A DNA stretch of 64,000 bases from Ignelater luminosus (GCA_011009095.1 VTPC01000874.1:389094-453093), one strand, 5' to 3'. Positions 35,840 to 48,300 are shown, counted from the first letter of the stretch. The notes: generated by a model from the sequence alone, not told the origin. Numbers and translations are program-made.

Positions 35840-36720
35840 TGAGTAAGGGATTTATTTTGACCTCGGATAGCGCATCTGTTACTTTATTATCTGTGCCTTT
35901 CTTGTATTCGACATCATAGTCAAATTCTTCTAGTTTTAGTTTCTGACAAGGTAGTTTGGCTCACATAGAGAATGTAACCATTGCAAGGATCTGTGATTGA
36001 TGTGACATAAATTTATTATCATAAAGGTAAGACCTGAAATATTTTGTTGTAACGATGGCAAGTAATCCCTTTTCTAATATAGAATACTTAATTTCTGTCT
36101 GAGTGTCTGTGAAGCTTATACAATAGGTTCTCCTTGTGTGGTGCATTGTGAGAAAACTGCCTCCCATTGCTATATTTGAAACATCTGATGTTAGGAAGAA
36201 GGGTTTGTAAAAATCTGGATAAATTAATATTTGATTGTTAATTAGAGTTTGTTTGGAGTTTTCAAAAGCATTGATAAAGTCTGACAAATGCATTAATTTA
36301 GTGTTTTTCTTGAGGCAGGCTTGCTTGGTTTGGCCAAGTCCTTAATAAATCTACAATAGTCTCCTAAATAGCTCTTAATTTCTTTCTGGGTTTTCGGAAT
36401 TCTTATTGCTTCAATTTTCTTGGAATCTGATTGAACTCTGTGGCATGACGACATGTTCCAAATAGGCAACTTCTTTTCGTAAATACTTGCTTTTATCTAA
36501 TTGTATTTTCAAGTTCTTTTCTCTGAGCTACTAGAAAAGCTTTTTCAGGCTCTGGATATGCTTTCTCTTACATTCAAAGTGCCATTCGTCTGTTGGAAAT
36601 GCTGTTTTCTCAACTTCTGCATTTTTCATCTTGATTTGGTGAAAACTGCTGGCTAAGTCCAAGGCAGTGAAGTACTGGCATCGTCCTAGTTTTTTCCAAT
36701 AATCTTCCTGCTAATGTAGA
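35840..36720 (-). pseudogene. Ty3/gypsy-type pol relic (RT to RNase H)
   Basis: Minus-strand translation shows an RT block near 36690-36580 (YFTALDLASSFHQIKM, the first catalytic-Asp region of gypsy-group RTs) and further on the RT/RNase H junction in the 36293-35961 frame (FLTSDVSNIAMGG). The central YxDD region is broken, with stops and frame changes. No gag, integrase, env or LTR was recognised around it. It is an old, inactive fragment inserted next to other repeats. Confidence 0.7.
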
Positions 36721-36724
36721 GTGT

Positions 36725-37560
36725 GAACTTGACAATTTGGTCACCTCTTCTGCCCCTGGACTGGATGGAAGAATACCACCTGTTCTTTAAAGCTTGGTTG
36801 GAAGCATCAGTTACTGCTGTGTATAGAACGGGAGATAACTCAATCTGAGTAATTATCCACCAATGACTATCCGTGCTGTCAAAAATAATCTTAAAAAGCT
36901 AAGAACTTTCTTATTGGTCAATAAAGTAATTCCACCAAAGCAACATGACTTTGAACCTTGTTCCACAGTGAATTCTTGAACTACATCCATTGATCAGTTT
37001 CTTCCAGTAGCTGTCTTATATCTAGATTTTTCCAGGGTGCCTATTATCTAAATTGGAACAAGAGTCTGGCATAAATGATTCAACTGGATTTCTGCCTATT
37101 TATCGCAAAGAAAATACTCTGCAAGGATTGGAGAGCCTAAATCATGATGTTCGTTTTGGTATGCCACAAGGATCAGTCTTAGGTCCAATTCTATTCCCTA
37201 ATTGTATGTCTTTTATGCTAATGATATAAAAATCTACAGTAATCCCTTTCTGATCATCATACCCTACAAAATGACTTAACCATTATGAAATCCTGGTGCG
37301 ACCAGTAGCTTATCCCCCTTATCCCAATAAATCAACAGTCCTACACCTTGACCGTACTAATCCCCGCCTTACATACTACATCGAATGGTATTGGTTACCC
37401 CAGTGGAGCAGCAAATGTATCTGGGTGTCAATATGTCATTATTTAACACTGAGAACAGTCTGAAAGGTCACACGCTTTTAATTCGTACCACTTCACTTCA
37501 AATTATGCTTGTACTATCACATTCCTCGAACCACTTTTAAAACAACAGATACCGATCAAA
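36725..37560 (+). pseudogene. LINE reverse transcriptase relic (Jockey-like)
   Basis: Plus-strand frames show SAPGLDGRIPP near 36755, FGMPQGSVLGPILF near 37160-37200 (the conserved GxPQGSVLGP block), a damaged catalytic box (YANDIKIY, where the usual YADD is changed), and YLGVN near 37420, which follows the RT palm in Jockey-type elements. Several stops and shifts make it non-functional. It is on the opposite strand from the neighbouring gypsy relic. Confidence 0.7.
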
Positions 37561-37569
37561 AGGTTACTA

Positions 37570-37990
37570 GAACTGGTGCAGACTAATGCGAAGGTCCGCT
37601 GCACCACCTCTAAGCCCTCGCTTAGCCGCTTTGCGGCTCTACTCGGGGCCGACGCCTGAGATGTCGCGCCTGCGGTGCTCCGACTCTTTAAGTTTCTCAG
37701 AACAACAAAGAAGTGACCGCCGAAGGCGGTCACTGATCGGGCTAGCTATCGTTTGCAGACACGTCGTGTACTGTCTCGAAAACATCTTTGCCAAAAAAAA
37801 AACAAAATACGGTCAGTCCCGCACACATCTTCAAGACTTTCTCACCTGCCAACCAAAGTCCCATTTCTATAGGTCAGCCGTTTGTGAGTTGCGGGATGTA
37901 TCTAAACTGTTATGGCTCGGGTTGCGACACTCGTGACCCCGACTAGCCCGCGCTTTTCCCTCGCCCGCCCACCCGCCAAAGGGGTTTTAG
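37570..37990. other. GC-rich island with short perfect hairpins
   Basis: A sharp rise to well over 50% G+C in AT-rich surroundings. It includes the perfect palindrome-type hairpin GACCGCC-GAA-GGCGGTC at about 37717-37733 and a gccgctttgcggc hairpin at about 37624-37636. It directly follows the LINE RT relic on the same strand, so it may be the 3' part of that element; I see no domain in the two overlapping open frames here. Confidence 0.45.
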
Positions 37991-37994
37991 GTTA

Positions 37995-39590
37995 GAAAAA
38001 CAGTTGACAAGGAAATTCACAAAACATAGTTTTTATTTTGCAACAATAGTTAGTTACAATTTATTTAATCAAAACAAAGAAGAAAAATAACAAAAACAGC
38101 ATGTGTACTAACCAGAAATGTAAAAATGTTAATCTGTTGTAATTATAGTAGAAATCTGGCAAATAACCTTAATGTTTAGGTCAGTGTTAAGTATCCTAGC
38201 AGATTTATATTTACAAAAAAAGTGTGTAAACATACATTTGATTCCCTTGTCAGGGCAGTAAAGAAATGTCATACTTTCTCTCTTTTTCTATTTTGCTTTT
38301 AGTTTTTCTTTCATGTCTTCACTCTACCCCAACATTTATGTTTTTGTCGAGTTTGTATCAAGCAGTCTAACTTTTAATCTATCTATGACTAGTATACAGT
38401 ACATGCTTTTGAATTTTATAATCTTCAAGGTTTAATTCTACTTAAAGACTAATCTTCGTTTACATTTTATGCGTTTAGATTTGAAAACGTAAAAAGTATT
38501 TTGTAGAATATCGGCATGGAATAATATAGTGTGCTTTTGTAACTAGAAAATTAACATTGGTGAAATCATGTAAAGATCAACTATAGCTGTGTCCACATTG
38601 ATATTTATATGATTGGCCAGAATTAAAACAAATGGATTAAATTAATTTGACATTTGTTGTTAAATTTGCCTTATATTCTAGTAGTTCTAAATTCTTTAAT
38701 TTCATATCCCATAAATTATTAATTTTTATTGAAAGAAGTATTAGTAGTGAATGAGGTTACTGTTGTTATCGGTTATAGTTATGATAGTTACTATTTAATA
38801 AAAAACTAAAAGATGACAACAAAACAATATTATCAATTACAACAAGGTGGGTTTATGCTCGATCATTTAAAAAATAAGCTTCATGCTAATTTAACGTTTC
38901 ATTATGAGTTGCTGTGGAAAAAGCATCCACTTTTGAAAGATAAAATGCGTGGTTAAGCATAACCTCAAATCTATGCGTGTCAATTATCATTCAGTGGAGC
39001 AAGTATAAATCAACATTGGTTTTAGTAAAAAATTAAATGTAGATATAGAGTATAAACTCACCTTAAGGATGATTAACTAAGTATTAAATAAAAGCACACA
39101 TTTGTAGCCAACACCAACTTAATAAAATAAACAATCACTTCGATGGTAAAACCACATTTATATTTTCTAAATTTGTATACCTACAACTTTCATTAATGTA
39201 AACATTTATTATTGTATTTGTTTTAATCTATAAATATGTACAAAAGTTTTCCTTTTCATTACACAAATATTTAATATGCTTTTTTATAGGTTATGTATTA
39301 TCGTAATTGCTGCATTGTAATATACAACAAATAATAATTTACAATCATTTTGTCAAGTAACAACACAGATAATTAAAAATAACCTTTTATAATAAAATAA
39401 TATTATTTCCATAATAATAAAAATTCTTTAATTAAAGTAATTAGAAGTTCAGTCACATAGCAAATGCCATTTTGAGATTTATAAAAACTAAAAATTAACA
39501 ACAGCTGAAATCTGACAATAATAATAGATTTTGTTATTCATTTTCATCAATCTTTAAAAATCACTTTTCAAATGAAATAGTCTACTGTTT
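37995..39590. other. AT-rich intergenic DNA between repeat pile-up and SGF29
   Basis: No coding sequence or clear repeat seen. The right-hand part may include SGF29 3' UTR (transcribed leftwards). Confidence 0.4.
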
Positions 39591-39593
39591 ATG

Positions 39594-39599
39594 TTTATT
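39594..39599 (-). terminator. Candidate polyadenylation signal of SGF29
   Basis: AATAAA on the minus strand, 53-58 bp after the SGF29 stop codon. It would give a very short 3' UTR. Other AATAAA matches further left are possible alternatives in this AT-rich DNA. Confidence 0.35.
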
Positions 39600-39651
39600 C
39601 TAATGTTGTTGAACTTTCCGAATCAGACATTGCACTGTCTGTTAGGGAATG

Positions 39652-42600
39652 TCAGGCCTGTTTCGTTTTCTGTTTAATTGCAATCACGTACCGTTGAGCT
39701 ACATAAAGAGGTGGACTGTAACCATTAGCATAGCTAAAATCTTCAAAGAGTACTTCATATTCATCCGTGGGAGTTTGAGGTAATTTATTTACAATTGCTT
39801 TATAAAAGCATGACGTTTGAGGATATAACGCCATCACTGAAAAAATAAAATTTGAAATTCTATAAAATCAATCTTAAAAGATATGACATACCAACTGTGC
39901 CTTGTGGGAAAAGTGCGCTAGGATCAGTCTCGGGATTGGCCCTCATTAATGGGAGGGGTACAACATACTTTTTACTTAATATGTGTCTCTTTTTCTGATT
40001 TTGTTCTTCTAAAATGTCATCAACCTCATATTTATTAGTAGCATGAGTATAGCTTAACACTTCTGCTAGAATCCAGTTATCCCCATCCCCATCTGCTACT
40101 TTTACCAAAGCAGCAACCATATCACCAACCTAAACAAATAATTGTTTTACAAGCAAGTTAACTAACAACTACCAAGATTAGTTAACTGTACCTTGGCATA
40201 ATAGTTTGGTTCCGCTGGAATAGCACCACAAAGTGGTGGTGGTTTCTCACCAATTTTACTAACAAACAACGGCAAAGTTTGAGCTGAACTTAAAAGCATT
40301 TTCATCCAAGCACCGCATCGTATTGTTTCTTTATTGCCAGCATGACGAGCCTACAGTAAGTGTTTGTTGTTAAGCAAATAATCTCGTGTGATTAAAACAA
40401 GAAAATACCTGAATTCGCCTTTCATTTTTAATATTTCTAATTTCTGTTATCTTTTGTAGAGCTTTCCTTAGTACTTCTTCTTCTTGTTCAGCTTGAGCTA
40501 CTGCTGTTTTGTATAAGTTCTTCAATTCCATTTGCTAAAATGATAAAAAGGAGATTTTGTATGATTATAGTTGACAAAATTTGCTATTAATTTATGAAGA
40601 CTTTTAAATTTGCCAAATATTACTCATTCTTTCCATTAACAATGGAAGACATAAAAGCTGTAGAGCAGCCAGAATCTTTACATAAGTTCATGTTCTATTT
40701 TAAATTACACTGTAGGAATTATACGTTTATTTTATTAGTGAATAAGATTTTACACTTCAGAGTTTATCGCTTGTAAGGCAATGGGGTACTTATAGTCGAA
40801 GGCATTCTGGGAAGATAGGTCATAGATAACTATTCAAGTTTTGTTTTTACTACTGCAGCCGGTCATCTTTGGTAGTGTAAAACTGGTCGTAGTTGTGCGA
40901 TGCGGCTTTAGAATCTAAGGTTATGTAATTCTGAAGTCTAAACAATATCTAAACAAGCTATATTAAAATTTAAAAGAAAAGGCATCAGGATATGCAAAAT
41001 GAATAATCGTCACATACCTTCAATTAAGCCAGCGGTTCTCAAACTGGAGTGTATACAATCTAAAGAGATATTCATAAGGAAAGTTTGGACAAGGGTGATT
41101 TAAGCCAATAGTTTGAAATAATTGTAGCAAATTACAAAGAATGCCTTTTTGTAGTATTACTTTCTGAAAATTATCCTGAAAGACTGTTTTCTAAAGATGA
41201 TATATATGAGACAAAATGCTCATTGGGCATATACAAACTACCAAATAGAGACTGCGACGAGGTCTTGTAAGCTTTCAAGTGACAAAAAGTTGTGGTATCA
41301 TCCAAACTACGGTAACTTGTAGCGTACGCAGTACATGTATCATAACTTTTTAAAAAATCTAAATTGTATTAATTACCACTTTGCCGTCTTGTTGTACCAA
41401 AGTAATTTTCTAATGCATCTTGATTGTTTGGTCTTGTCAGGCCTGTCAAGTTGTTGGAGCCTGTCTGGCCTCTTGGACTTCTCGGCCCTTTGGGTCTCTC
41501 AAGCCGTTTTGGTTCCTGGGGCCGTCGGATCATTCAAGCCTTTAAGTCTATCGGGCCGTTAGGACCTTTTGGACTTCTCGGCCCTTGGGGTTTATTGGGC
41601 TGTTTCAATCTCTGGAGCCATCGGACTGTTCAAGGTCGTTTGGACTTTTCGGCCCTTTGGGTCTATCATGCAGTTTTGATTTCCCAGGCCTTTCAGACTT
41701 CTCGGCCCTTCAGGTTTCTCGGGCTGTTTTGATCTCTGGAGCCATCGGACTGTTCAAGTCTTTTGATCTCTCGAGCCATTTGGACCTCTCGTGTCGCTTG
41801 GGCTGTCCTGGCTGATCAAGAAGTTAACTGGGTTTTTTCGTCAAATTAAAAATTTTGAGTACATTTACTACTTAAATCATTTTTTAATGGAAGAGTAATG
41901 TTTTCTCGAGTTTGTTTCATTATTGTTGACAATAATCAGTTTTATTTCAGTTATTGGAAGTTTCGGAGTAATCACAAAATTTTATAAATAAACAAGTTTT
42001 CTGAGAAATTGATAAAAAAAATTCTTCCATTTGTCGCATACTTACCTGGACATATTGGAGAAAAAGCACGGTCCATAAACAATACTGATGTGGTGTGAAA
42101 GATAGGTCTTCCTATTAGCAGCCACTTGTGATCGAGAAGATTAAGGTTAGATTAACATAGGCAATGTTATTTTCGTTATTTTATAACAATTTATGTTGGA
42201 AATCAGGAAATTGTTAAAAATTGAATGCCATGACAGTAGTTTTGAACATGTCTTGAAGGTGCATATTTCTTGGTATTAGTCAGTATTGAACTTATTGGGG
42301 AAACAATATGCTATTATTTACGGACCTTGGAGGAAGACTCCATTGTTGTGAGGAGGATCACACTGTTGCCACAACAGTGGAATATATTGTTAGAGACACC
42401 GTGAGAACAAGCATGCAATTTGACCAATCAGAGCATCGATCATATGATAACCAAGTAACTATGTTTTTTAATATTATTATCAAGCTTCAATGAACAAACA
42501 ATAGGTAGCTGACGTTTACATACAGCACAAGATAAAACTATTTGAACGTATTGTACTTCTACATTTCAATTATCTTCTCAAGTATTTGATATTTTATTGA

Positions 42601-44604
42601 TAGTAAATTCATTATTTACTTGAATTGTGTTATGAAATGCTTGGCAGTTTTAGTACACCTAAGCACCCCATTATTATAAAAGTCACAAGTAGGTACCTAA
42701 ATATTACCAACTCCTAGAAATTCATTTATTGCGACATTGATAAATTTTATAATCTGTTTCCCATGAAAAGTACATTCTTTTTAATTGTGACACAATGCAG
42801 TTGAAATATGATGAGATCTCTGTTCATGAAAAACACCAACAACGTAACAATTCAAGCTTCTAAATATGTATAATAATAATAAACTTTAAAATTACATATA
42901 AAATCTAATTGCAATTGCAAAGTGATTTTGTAATACACCTAATTTGTGCCTCGTTAAATTTTATGCATTTTCATGTTTAATACAATAAAGTTAGTTGGAA
43001 AAAGACAAAGATGTATCTTGTATTTTTGAATTCCTTAACTTTCCTCATACTATATGTGAGTATTTTTTTAAATCTAATTAATCTTTTCATGAAATTTAAT
43101 TTTTAGCTGTATATCTTCGAAGGAAATTGCAATATTCGCACAACCATGGAGGAAGATATACAAAATACAAACTATAAAAAGATCCATCAGTATGATCCAC
43201 ATAAACGGCTAATGGAAAGGCAAAAGATGCATTTTCATAAGAATTTCCCTATTAGCAAATATATTGTAATGCCTCTTAGGAGAATGATGGTGGCATTGGA
43301 AGAGAAAGTTCTGGACACAATGCATAAACAAATTCAAGAAAATATTAATAATGATAATAAGAATGATAGTAAGATCTTTTCTGAAAAGCTTTTAAAAATT
43401 TTACCACAATTACAAAATATGGATAAATTATACGTGAAACAAGTGAATGAGAGCACGAGAAGGGATAAAAATGATATGACTCAAGAACCTACTGATTTAG
43501 AATTGCAGTATATTAAAGTATTATTTGAAAAGCTTTCTGAATCATCAAATATTAAACCTGAAACTAAAGCAGAATCAGAACCAGAATCGGATATTATCGA
43601 TACACGTCTTTATAAACCAGGATATTGCTTTGTTTTCAATGTATGCTCGCCCATATTTTGCAATTGTGACAATTTAGAAAACTCCCGAAAAAAACATCGC
43701 CGTAATTAAGAAATCCTAAATCGAAACACTTTTCTTAAATTCTTAATATTTATTTAGCAATATCCAATTATAATATTTTAATTTCCAGATAAGATTCTAA
43801 TATATTCCACACATTTTTAATCTTTATTGTAGTAGTACCTTTAGTTTATTCTTTTCTATTTAAGTTTACATTATAAATGCAATGAAAACATGTAGTAATT
43901 TGCATAACATACTCAATAAACTACCAAACTTACTTTTAACCTCAAAAAATTTGTAACCTGAACATAATTGTCTAAAGTGACAGCTGCAGTTTTGAATTTA
44001 ATTATTGTCATTAACTCATTACTATCACTTTGAGTTTCAGCATCGGTTAAATAAATAAAACCATCATTAATTTAAAATTAAAAAACCATCAGTACTAATA
44101 AAACATATACTTAAATTCTTCTATTATCAACCTCACAAGGAAACTTACAAATACTTTGAATACAGCAAAAAAAAAAAAAAAACTGAACCGATATGTATTT
44201 AAAGTCTAATTAGGTAAATTACCTTAAAAAAATGTTTATTGTTTCAGGTCAATCCAGATAAATCTTTCAACATTAATAGAAATAATCATTGTGGTTAATT
44301 ATTTGAAACATCTTTATTATATTTCACTACCTACCCGCTGTAAATAAACCTTAAGAATATTTAAAAAATGATTTTATTAAAACCATAACACTAAATCATT
44401 CTTATATGTTGTTTTTTTTTAAATCTCGACACTAACCTGAAAATGCTGGTTCTTTTCATCCTGACTGTTCTGAAATTTATATGCAGCATTTAAACCATGT
44501 TCACTTTGTTGCCTCTTCTTTTCAGTTTCCTGTACAAGATTGTATAACGATTTTAAACATTCTTGTACTTGTTGCGCTGCAATGGCATCTGCAGTAAACG
44601 GCAT
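39652..44604 (-). CDS. Sgf29: SAGA-associated factor 29 (SGF29)
   Basis: Five exons on minus: 44604-44437, 40534-40409, 40350-40192, 40129-39892 and 39836-39652. All introns are GT-AG, the joins keep frame, and the product is about 291 residues; the human protein is 293. The first 98 residues form a coiled coil (LYNLVQETEKKRQQSEHGLN; QMELKNLYKTAVAQAEQEEE). The tandem Tudor SGF29 domain spans about 150-291: WILAEVLSYTHATNKYEVDD, then KANPETDP-like RANPETDPSALFPQGTV, then ALYPQTSCFYKAI and VLFEDFSYANGYSPPL. The aromatic residues of ALYPQTxCFY and the Phe of LFED match the H3K4me2/3 pocket of the known structure, and the EVDD acidic pair matches the site holding the H3 N-terminus. SGF29 is the methyl-lysine reader of the SAGA and ATAC acetyltransferase complexes. 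Intron 1 is 3.9 kb and holds another gene on the opposite strand. Confidence 0.96.
40800..41420. other. SGF29 intron 1, no gene seen
   Basis: No exon or clear repeat recognised between SGF29 exon 2 and the GC-rich repeat that follows. Confidence 0.4.
41424..41815 (-). repeat. Degenerate GC-rich repeat resembling collagen Gly-X-Y coding DNA
   Basis: The plus strand repeats ggacttctcggccctttggg-like units (about 41474, 41570, 41641, 41697) and tctctggagccatcggactg units (about 41611 and 41733). The minus strand has GGN-CCN triplets at roughly 9-base spacing and short readings such as KGPRSPKGPNGP, as in collagen. No long Gly-X-Y frame survives: stops (TGA) occur and Gly positions are often Ser. 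It is either a decayed collagen-like fragment or a minisatellite that happens to look like one. It lies in intron 1 of SGF29, on the same strand as that gene. Confidence 0.5.
41830..42890. other. SGF29 intron 1, no gene seen
   Basis: Mostly AT-rich. About 42308-42440 is less AT-rich with a 61-codon frame that has no recognised motif, flanked by a cattgttgtg...ccacaacagtgg imperfect inverted block; likely repeat debris. Confidence 0.4.
42897..42902 (+). promoter_or_regulatory. TATA box of the nested gene
   Basis: TATAAA lies 109 bp upstream of the first ATG of the gene at 43011, a spacing compatible with a leader of about 80 bases. It supports that gene being transcribed on its own rather than as part of SGF29. 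Confidence 0.45.
43011..43709 (+). CDS. Unrecognised probable secreted protein nested in SGF29 intron 1
   Basis: Two exons, 43011-43055 and 43107-43709, with a 51-bp GT-AG intron in phase 0, give 215 residues. The first exon supplies what the long open frame lacks: a hydrophobic N-terminus (MYLVFLNSLTFLILY | LYIFEGNC) that looks like a signal peptide cleaved near residue 22-24. The rest is Lys/Glu/Asn-rich and helical (RRMMVALEEKVLDTMHKQIQ), then an acidic stretch (ETKAESEPESD), then a cysteine cluster near the C-terminus (YCFVFNVCSPIFCNC) followed by a basic end (SRKKHRRN). A TATA box precedes it and AATAAA follows at 43915-43920. I do not recognise the family. The dibasic sites and terminal Cys cluster would suit a processed secreted peptide, but this is conjecture. 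Confidence 0.6.
43915..43920 (+). terminator. Candidate polyadenylation signal of the nested gene
   Basis: AATAAA about 206 bp after the stop codon at 43709, the clearest match on plus in the following sequence. Confidence 0.35.
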
Positions 44605-45352
44605 TGTAATTTTTAAAGCCTACTGTTCACATTTGATATTTCCAAAGTATTGTTCCAGAACCACAACGTGATACCAAGAAGTTAGTATCAATAATATAAT
44701 CACCTGTAAATACAGTAAATATTATGCTACTATAATTTGATGCTAATTAGTAAAGTGGGGTTAGAAGAATCAAGAACATTTATGTATACTCCTGTACACT
44801 GGTGCACTGTACTTACAATATTACACAACCTTCTTGGGGAAATGTGCACAGTTATTAAGTCAAACAGCATTTATATTTATAATCTCACTTATATTCAATC
44901 GTTAATTATAACAACCGTAATAACCTATCAAACAAACGTCAACTCTACGATCTTTAACTGTCGTCAATCACAAAACAAAACTAACGGAAATAACCGACAA
45001 AGGAAAAAATGCAACCATGTATGTGACTTATCAATGTTTTTCTATATATCTGGCAACATGGGATTACCCAGAAAAATCAATAAAATTCTTAAATTTTTGA
45101 TATTTACACCTGTAGATGTAATTAGGTTGGAAATATTTAATAAAATTAAAATTTATTCGATGATATTGTTCAAAGACAGCAATTCCTATTTGATAAAATT
45201 AAATTAAAACTGACACATGCGTACTGTTTATTGCGCATGTGTCATCTGTGTCGTGCGTCAAATTCAGATGTTTTTTGACTACCTTTATTTTAGCGAACTG
45301 TAGTGTAATCTCATTGTTTTGTGTGGAAATTTTAACATTGCTGTGAAAGATT
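44605..45352. promoter_or_regulatory. Shared divergent promoter region of SGF29 and FAF1
   Basis: The start codons of SGF29 (minus) and FAF1 (plus) are 748 bp apart and point away from each other, so both promoters must lie here unless a leader exon is distant. No TATA box stands out next to either start, in keeping with housekeeping genes. A 156-codon open frame (44737-45207, plus) fills much of the gap but has no motif and AT-driven composition. Confidence 0.6.
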
Positions 45353-48300
45353 ATGGCGCAAAACAGAGAAGAAATCTTAGCCGACTTTCAGGTGCATATT
45401 TTTTCTCATCTCGTTTTCTTTGTTCACGTTTCGATTCATTCTTTAGGTTAGGAGAATGACAGTCAGTATTTGAAAGTTTTTGTGTTAATTTTGCAGGCCT
45501 GCACAGGAATCGACGATGTAGCAGAGGCGATTTATCATTTGGATGAAACTGATTGGGATTTATTGGTAAATTCTAAGATATGCTTATCGGAGAGGTTTTG
45601 AATTTATTGCGTTTTTTAGAGAGCTGTCAATCGTGTGGTACCTGCGGATAGTCAATCATTTGCTAGTGGATCGGCACAAGATGTAGTAATGATAGATGAT
45701 GATGTACAAATACCAGAGGCACCTATTGAAACAGCAACAGATATGGTGTCTGTGGGAAACAATGTGCCGCTTCCAAAGCCACTGAGTATGCCGATATTAG
45801 AGAATAATATTGCAGAACGGCATTCACAACCATCGACTTCTACTGTTAAGAATAATACTCCTAGAATGTTGCGGTTTAATATACAATATTGCGATAGAAC
45901 GATTCCTATTGATATACCAGATACTGGGACAATTGGTAAGTTTTAGTTTGTGTTTGAAATGTTAGTTGTAAATATTTTGGTTCTAGTAAAATTGCTATTA
46001 TTGAACTTAAAATAATATCTATTAATATTATTGTGGAAAATGGTAGTTGATATCTAAACAACCATTTTTATGTATTCAACATTTACGTTTGTTTATGTTA
46101 AACTGAAATACAAAGCCAGTGAGTCATAATGTAAAGACTAAAACAACTTTCTGTTATGCTATCTTTGTATGATTCAATGGTTTATTGTATGGTCTTGTTT
46201 TCGTAGGCTATAATGTGTATTATATCAAATTGTAATTATACAAGTAGCATTATTATGACTAATAATCATGATTATCCATAATTTTTTTTTCTTGATGCTT
46301 CTAATGCATTCATTTCTTTATTATGATTTTAAAATTAATTACAATAAAGATTTTTAATAATAATAATAGAAATTGATTGAATGTAAATGTTAGTTTTTGG
46401 TTTCATTTTGGTATATCAAAGAGATGTTTGCAGCTCATGAGTTTCTGAAAAGATTGGAGGTAAAACGGTTATGTTTTCATATATATATATTTATAAAAGT
46501 TGATTCAATCTACTACATGTTGTGTTAGCATTTAGTTTGTTGTTAATAACACATAATTTAATTGTAATAGAAATTTCTTAGAAGCCCCCAGTCTAAGGGT
46601 CAATTAGATTGTAGAATTCAAAGAATGAAAATAACCTCAATCTTTGACAATTCTTATGTAAATATCACAAAAAAGAGGTTAAGTTAATTTTTTCTTATGT
46701 CAAGAATAGAAATAACTTTTCAATGCATTACTTGATTTTTATAAATACATTATATAGAAAAGTTAAAAAAAATTGGACCGTTTAGATAATTTATTGTAAT
46801 AATATTGATTGCAACATTATACACAAAAGTTAAACCGTAAAAAATAAATTTTTATCGTTTCTAACCTAAATGTAAAATTAACCTAAAACTAATTGTTACA
46901 TGAGTGACACCCCCAGCATTCTAGATCTAGAGCAATAAGTTTAGTTATGAAGGTTAGTTTACTTGTCTACAAATGGGGACTTAACAAAAGTGCCAATAAC
47001 ATAATTTTTAAATATTTTTATTGACAGTCTAATAAGAAAAAAGCGTTTCAGTCATTTACACTATTTTGCTTGACAAATATCTACAAGGAAATTTCTATAT
47101 TAATTTTTTTGCTGCAGCTGATATAAAATTAAATCTCAGTAAGGAATTGAAGATAGCACCATGTCGTCAATTATTATCAGGTTGGGCTAGACTTGTTCAG
47201 TTTGAAACTACACCGTTGTCACAACTTATGTTGCCCAAAGAAAACACAATACATTTACATGTCAAACGTAGCGGTGGTGGCTTTTCAGCTGAAGATGAGT
47301 AAGTATCTTTAATATTTATAATGGTAGGTAGGCGTTATCGCAAGTAAAATTTTCAGAGCTGAAGTAACCGAAAGACTTAAAGGAACTTATATGTTGAAAA
47401 TAACAGATGAAAATACAAATAAACAATATAATCTCAAATATCAGGGCACAAAGACTATTTTAGAAGTTAAAACCGATGTGTACACTCTTACTGATATCCA
47501 CGTGCGTAATCAAGTGTGGTCTGGATGGCCTCCAAATATAGATGATCAGACTGTATTAGCTCTTTCTGGTATTAGGTAAGTAGCAGCTAGTTATTTCTAG
47601 ATGATGATATTCAGTTAGAAGGTATAATAAAAACACTTCTATATTCTATGTTATACAGTCAAACTTGGTTATTACCAGATTCTTGGGACCGCCGACTTTT
47701 GTTCATTATATCCGATACTCGCTATAACCGAGAAGAAAAAAACACATCATCTTATGTACATATTACTGTATTTTAATTCATGACTGACATTATTTTAGCT
47801 TGTTTTGTAGAATAATTTAATTCCTGAATATTTTCGACCTTCTTGTTAATCGAAAGAGTTTTCTGTTTATTAGTTGTACTGGACATGTTCACATAAAATT
47901 CTCACCGAAATGAACAGAACCAAAGATGCAAATTGTATACCTAAACATTTCTTAATCCTTTCGTTCAACAGGTGCACATCATTTTCGTTAATTCAGTAAA
48001 ATTCTATTGTATCATGTTTAAATTGTATTTGTCCAGTTATTAAGAAGAATTTGTACTTTTTCTAAGAATTTTAAAAGCTACAAGAAATGAGTAATCTTCT
48101 CATTGAAATCGTGATAGTACCGACCTATTTGAACTACCTGCCGAATTTCTTGCGCTACTGTACAAAAAACTCAGAATGGCATAGACAGTCATAATAATCT
48201 GACATTTATTACCCGAAACATTTAGAAAGGAACTGATTTTATTTAAAATTTTTATTATTTGCTTGCTTTTTCTGGGAAATGTGCTTGTAGTAAACGGGAT

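Noticed and set aside
44737-45207. 156-codon frame between SGF29 and FAF1
   Set aside because: Composition is that of AT-rich non-coding DNA (Ile, Asn, Lys, Tyr), no domain, and it would fill the shared promoter of two conserved genes.
46390-46450. Possible extra FAF1 exon between exons 3 and 4
   Set aside because: Exon 3 joins exon 4 directly (T-I-A-D-I-K) in agreement with the conserved ubiquitin-like fold; an added exon would break it.
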